Shown: piece after piece, positions 44,103 to 46,834 of the stretch
Layout of the letters: each line of letters begins with the position of its first letter
Numbering within the stretch: position 1 is the stretch's first letter
Source of the DNA: Halobacteriales archaeon QS_8_65_32
GTDB taxonomy: Archaea > Halobacteriota > Halobacteria > Halobacteriales > Halococcaceae
NCBI GenBank assembly: GCA_003022925.1
Contig: PXRY01000090.1
Span: 28,161-74,994 of the forward strand
Direction: 5' to 3'
Length of the DNA stretch: 46,834 nt
The notes under the pieces: model-generated
What the model was told of the DNA's origin: nothing
Seen by the model: only the letters and a program-made list of their open reading frames with translations
Databases searched by the model: none
Program-made: the position numbers and the translations under genes

Positions 44103-45386
44103 ATGGTCCGGTTACCCGGACTCGCGGTCCTCGTGGTCCTGGCGGTGCTCGGAGCCGTCCTTTGGGGACCGGCGATCGGCGACACGAGGCCAGCGGACGA
44201 TCCTGCCGCGGCCGCGCAGGGGGCGAGCGGAATCGCCGCCGCACAGGAAGGCGACAGACAGGAATACGAGCTAACCGTCTACTCGAACGGCTCGACGCGG
44301 TGGACGATGCGATACCAGCGGTCGCTCTCGAACAGGACCGAACGGGAGAACTTCGAAGCGTACGCCGAGCGATTCAATTCCGAAGAAGTCGACCTCTACG
44401 AGGGGTTCGTCCGGGACGCACAACGTCTCGTTCGCCTCGGGGCCGACGCCACCGGTCGCAGGATGGAAGCACGATCGTTCAGGCGGGATGCCAGGGTCGG
44501 CCCGCTCGGTAACCAAGGGATCGTCGAGATGAGCTTTCTGTGGACGAACTTCGCCGAGACGAACGACGGCGAGGTAGCCGTCGGCGACGTCTTCGCGGGC
44601 GGCGGGCTCCAGGGAGCGATCTACGTCGGCCCGAACCAGCAGTTCACGATTCGAACCGGGGGGAACCTCACTTTTCAGTCCGTTCAGCCCGATCCCGATT
44701 CGACGTCGGGCGACTCGCTAGAGGCGAGTGACTCGGTGAGCTGGGCCGGCGAGCGCGAGTTCGACGACGGCCGTCCGTCAGCCGTGCTCGCCACGAGGTC
44801 GGTCGGCGGGAGCTCACTCGGGCCTGCGGTTCTCGGTGCCGTACTCGTACTACTGGGGCTCGCGGCGGCGATCGCCTGGCGCTTCGGCGGGATTCCCGGT
44901 TCCCGTTCTAATGCCGACTCCGGATCGAGGTCGGGAACCGGACCCGGGGCAGGGCCGAGGTCGAGTTACGGGACGACGCCGGCGTCCGGGTCAGGATCGC
45001 GGTCAGGGGCGAATCACGGGAGCACGGGCGGCGGAGACGGTACGAGCGGCGGGAACAGGGGTGACGAGAGCAGTACCGGTAGTAGTAATAGTAACGCCGG
45101 CAGCGGGCCGGCACCACCGCCGCCGCCAACGGAACCGGCGGTCTCGGACGAGGAGTTGCTCGCGGACGACGACCGCGTCGTGCGATTGCTCGAAGCGAAC
45201 GGCGGTCGGATGCGGCAGGTCTCGATCGTCGAGGCGACCGACTGGTCGAAATCGAAGGTAAGCATGCTCCTCTCGGAGATGGAGAGCGAAGAACGGGTCT
45301 CGAAACTACGGATCGGCCGGGAGAACATCGTCAGCCTCAACGGTTACGAACCCGATACCGGCGGGCGGACGAACGACCGGAACTGA
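44103..45386 (+). CDS. Membrane-anchored winged-helix regulator (DUF7345/DUF7343-like)
   Basis: 427 residues from the ATG at 44103; a TTG just before it is less likely. A signal/anchor helix (LAVLVVLAVLGAVLW) leads to an extracytoplasmic beta-rich domain (about 50-230: QEYELTVYSNGSTRWTMRY, QGIVEMSFLWTNFAE), a single membrane helix (AVLGAVLVLLGLAAAIAWRF), a Gly/Ser-rich linker of about 70 residues, and a C-terminal winged helix (DDRVVRLLEANGGRMRQVSIVE, WSKSKVSMLLSEMESEERV). This is the plan of haloarchaeal one-component sensors whose outside domain signals to a DNA-binding domain at the inner face. The ligand is unknown. The call rests on the arrangement of domains. Confidence 0.85.
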   Translation: MVRLPGLAVLVVLAVLGAVLWGPAIGDTRPADDPAAAAQGASGIAAAQEGDRQEYELTVYSNGSTRWTMRYQRSLSNRTERENFEAYAERFNSEEVDLYEGFVRDAQRLVRLGADATGRRMEARSFRRDARVGPLGNQGIVEMSFLWTNFAETNDGEVAVGDVFAGGGLQGAIYVGPNQQFTIRTGGNLTFQSVQPDPDSTSGDSLEASDSVSWAGEREFDDGRPSAVLATRSVGGSSLGPAVLGAVLVLLGLAAAIAWRFGGIPGSRSNADSGSRSGTGPGAGPRSSYGTTPASGSGSRSGANHGSTGGGDGTSGGNRGDESSTGSSNSNAGSGPAPPPPPTEPAVSDEELLADDDRVVRLLEANGGRMRQVSIVEATDWSKSKVSMLLSEMESEERVSKLRIGRENIVSLNGYEPDTGGRTNDRN

Positions 45387-45513
45387 GACCACCCGTACCG
45401 CCTACGTCGAGGTAATTGAACCGCCAGGAGGCCGTTCGACCCCGTCGCTGCGTTGCACATCGTGGCGCTTAAGACTGAGACAGTGCTCCGTTCGGTCGCA
45501 GCGACCGGTACCG

Positions 45514-45588
45514 GCTCCGGTGGTGTAGTCCGGCCAATCATATTGCCCTCTCGAGGCAATGACCGGGGTTCGAATCCCCGCCGGAGCA
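45514..45588 (+). tRNA. tRNA-Glu (anticodon CTC)
   Basis: 75 nt. Acceptor stem GCTCCGG pairs with CCGGAGC, with discriminator A at 45588 and no encoded CCA. The anticodon stem TTGCC/GGCAA closes the loop CTCTCGA, giving anticodon CTC. The T-arm is GGGG-TTCGAAT-CCCC. A TATA-like CTTAAGAC lies about 40 bases upstream. The last 21 bases (45568-45588) are repeated at 45860-45880. Confidence 0.95.
45568..45588 (+). repeat. 21-bp direct repeat, copy 1 (tRNA 3' end)
   Basis: GTTCGAATCCCCGCCGGAGC followed by A; it is the T-arm and acceptor part of tRNA-Glu and is identical to 45860-45880. It has the position and form of an attachment site for a tRNA-targeting integrase. Confidence 0.8.
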
Positions 45589-45608
45589 CTGTTCTGAGGA
45601 ACGTAGTC

Positions 45609-45859
45609 GTTCGAGAGGCGCTCTGCCCTCTCGAGATGCGGCAAGAACGCAGAGCGTTCTGACTGCAAGCGGGACCTTCGGTCCCGCGATGAGCGTGGGG
45701 CTCTCCGAGTCCCACGGACCATGCGAGCGGGCCTCGCCTGCGAGCAGATGACAGGAGAGCTTCGCTTTCTTGAACCACGACGAAGAACAACGCGCACGTC
45801 AGGGATTCGAGCAAGCGAGTCGTAGCGCGCGAGCAACGCGAGCGCGACCGTCTCGCCGA
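45609..45859. repeat. Modular hairpin array D, between the two tRNA-end copies
   Basis: Hairpins: a CGAGAGG stem near 45611-45632; 45644-45650/45654-45660 (7 bp, loop AGA); 45669-45676/45680-45687 (8 bp, loop TTC); 45694-45703/45707-45716 (10 bp with one G-T pair, loop TCC); linkers GGACCATGCGAGCG and GCGAGCAGATGAC; then 45753-45760/45764-45771 (8 bp with two G-T pairs, loop TTC) and linker GAACCACG. No integrase or other gene lies inside. Confidence 0.75.
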
Positions 45860-45880
45860 GTTCGAATCCCCGCCGGAGCA
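45860..45880 (+). repeat. 21-bp direct repeat, copy 2
   Basis: Exact copy of the tRNA-Glu 3' end, 292 bases downstream of the first. The rest of a tRNA is absent here, so it is not a second tRNA gene. Confidence 0.8.
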
Positions 45881-46060
45881 TGACAGAAACGGTACTATAT
45901 CTGAACCGGTCAGCGATCTCATACGCTTCGAAAGCGAGGGTCGTGTCAAGGAAACGCAGGACCGAATTCACATGTTTGTCGATAGGTACGTAACTCGGTC
46001 AGGTGTGACAACGGCGGCGAACCGTTCGTGTTTTGTTCACCGCGACGAGTCAGCCAAGTA

Positions 46061-46834
46061 ATGGACGACCGACCGACCCGTCGTCGCGTGTTAGGGAGCC
46101 TCGTCGGAATCGGCCTTACGGTCGGAGCGGGAGGCTGTCTCGGAGTCGGCTTGGACGGCGAGGGCGACTCGTCGCCCGGGTCGACGTCCCCAGCCACCTC
46201 GGCGACGACAACACGGACCGCGACCGCCGGTCCCGACGCGACGTCCTCAACGACCCCAACGACCTCGACGACCACGGAACGAACCACATCGGAGGCGGCG
46301 TCGACGGGTTCGAAGCGTGCGGAGACCTCGGCATCGGCGTCGACCTCAACGGAGCGGACGGAGGCCACGACGAGGAGGACCTCGGGGACAGGAACGGCGA
46401 CGACTGCCGACGGCACGGGCGAGGAGAGCGACTACACCGTTGGGATGTACACCGACCTGTACTTCGATCCCATCGGTCTCTCCATCGACCCCGGCGAGAC
46501 GGTCGCGTTCGAGCTCGTAAGCGGCGTCCACTCCGCGGCGGCCTATCACCCCGACAACGAGGCGGCATTCGAGCGCCGGGTTCCGACGGGAGCGCCCGCC
46601 TGGAATACAGGGGTGTTCGACGAGGAAGGGAGATCGCGCACCGTCACGCTTGAGACCGTCGGCACACACGACTACTTCTGTCTACCTCACAAACAACTCG
46701 GAATGGTCGGCCGGATCGTCGTCGGCGACCCCGGCGGTTCGGCGACCGAGTCACCGAACCCCGATGGCGATCTTCCCGACGCCGACCGGATCGTCGAAGA
46801 AGGGGCGATTTCCTTCGAGACGTTCGAGACGATC
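46061..46834 (+). CDS. Halocyanin-like blue-copper Tat lipoprotein, N-terminal part
   Basis: 258 codons are in the window and the frame is still open at the right edge. The N-terminus TRRRVLGSLVG with a hydrophobic stretch and Cys26 (GAGGC) is a Tat lipoprotein signal. A Thr/Ser-rich tether (about 40-125) precedes the cupredoxin domain: YTVGMYTDLYFDPIGLSIDP, then GVHSAAAYHPDN (His ligand) and DYFCLPHKQLGM, giving Cys, His and Met ligands. Such proteins carry electrons at the outer face of the membrane to terminal oxidases. The residues after GRIVVGDPGG may begin a second domain. Confidence 0.88.
   Translation, partial: MDDRPTRRRVLGSLVGIGLTVGAGGCLGVGLDGEGDSSPGSTSPATSATTTRTATAGPDATSSTTPTTSTTTERTTSEAASTGSKRAETSASASTSTERTEATTRRTSGTGTATTADGTGEESDYTVGMYTDLYFDPIGLSIDPGETVAFELVSGVHSAAAYHPDNEAAFERRVPTGAPAWNTGVFDEEGRSRTVTLETVGTHDYFCLPHKQLGMVGRIVVGDPGGSATESPNPDGDLPDADRIVEEGAISFETFETI

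Noticed and set aside
45860-45880. Possible second tRNA-Glu gene
   Set aside because: Only the last 21 bases are present; no D-arm or anticodon arm lies upstream.
45402-45971. Long minus-strand frame across the tRNA-Glu region
   Set aside because: It reads antisense through a tRNA gene and the hairpin array; composition is Arg/Ser-rich and non-haloarchaeal.
1-46834. CRISPR arrays
   Set aside because: No set of direct repeats of 25-40 bases with regular spacers was seen; the repeated hairpin modules vary in spacing and sequence.

Overview
The window is about 47 kb of chromosome from a haloarchaeon (class Halobacteria). The evidence is a high-GC sequence, strongly acidic proteins, short or absent leaders with TATA boxes about 25-35 bases before the start codon, Tat-type signal peptides, and archaeal markers (RfcL, GatD, archaemetzincin, UPF0146, an F420-NADP oxidoreductase, a SAMP-type ubiquitin-like modifier, half-length CtaA). 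Nothing here fixes the genus.

Layout. 1-10 kb: a GNAT fragment, rfcL ending in a PCNA-binding motif, a zinc alcohol dehydrogenase, a polar amino-acid ABC transporter operon (ATPase, permease, Tat lipoprotein; minus strand), a small Hsp20-like protein, CtaA/COX15, an M29 aminopeptidase and a frameshifted MetX-like hydrolase. 10-18 kb: archaemetzincin and UPF0146 share a 39-base divergent promoter; a HAD hydrolase, NpdG, trehalose-6-phosphate synthase, thioredoxin, PdxT, a DUF151 nuclease and HisE follow, then an ASCH protein. 18-24 kb holds decayed genes (a methyltransferase with a nonsense codon and a frameshift, a sugar acetyltransferase with three lesions) among intact ones (5'-nucleotidase-like, zinc-ribbon protein, DUF5611, M20 amidohydrolase, S10-like protein). 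24-31 kb: aldo/keto reductase, MFS exporter, nitroreductase, an ABC-2 exporter pair, a frameshifted DisA_N (diadenylate cyclase) gene and a DUF420 membrane protein. 31-35 kb: a hydrolase fragment, a fused MNT-HEPN toxin-antitoxin gene whose toxin half is frameshifted, and the methylmalonyl-CoA mutase B12 subunit with its MeaB GTPase. After a 0.9 kb gene-free stretch come a Thr/Pro-rich surface protein, an ArsR-type regulator, GatD, a GNAT protein, a SAMP gene that has apparently lost its stop codon, ThyX, a membrane-anchored regulator, tRNA-Glu(CTC) and the start of a halocyanin-like lipoprotein.

The signal not explained by gene content is a family of modular hairpin arrays in four intergenic regions (about 2.13-2.29, 6.81-6.93, 41.41-41.93 and 45.61-45.88 kb). 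Stems of 6-11 bp close loops of exactly 3 nt. Stem sequences differ between copies while short linkers recur (ATGAC before a hairpin; AACCATG or AACCACG after it). One array lies between tRNA-Glu and a 21-bp copy of the tRNA 3' end, like an att-bounded remnant.

Several coding lesions are one-base changes in G/C runs, so some may be assembly errors; the two in-frame TGA codons and the SAMP stop loss are substitutions and less easily explained that way. Family names are from recognition of sequence motifs; no database search was run.
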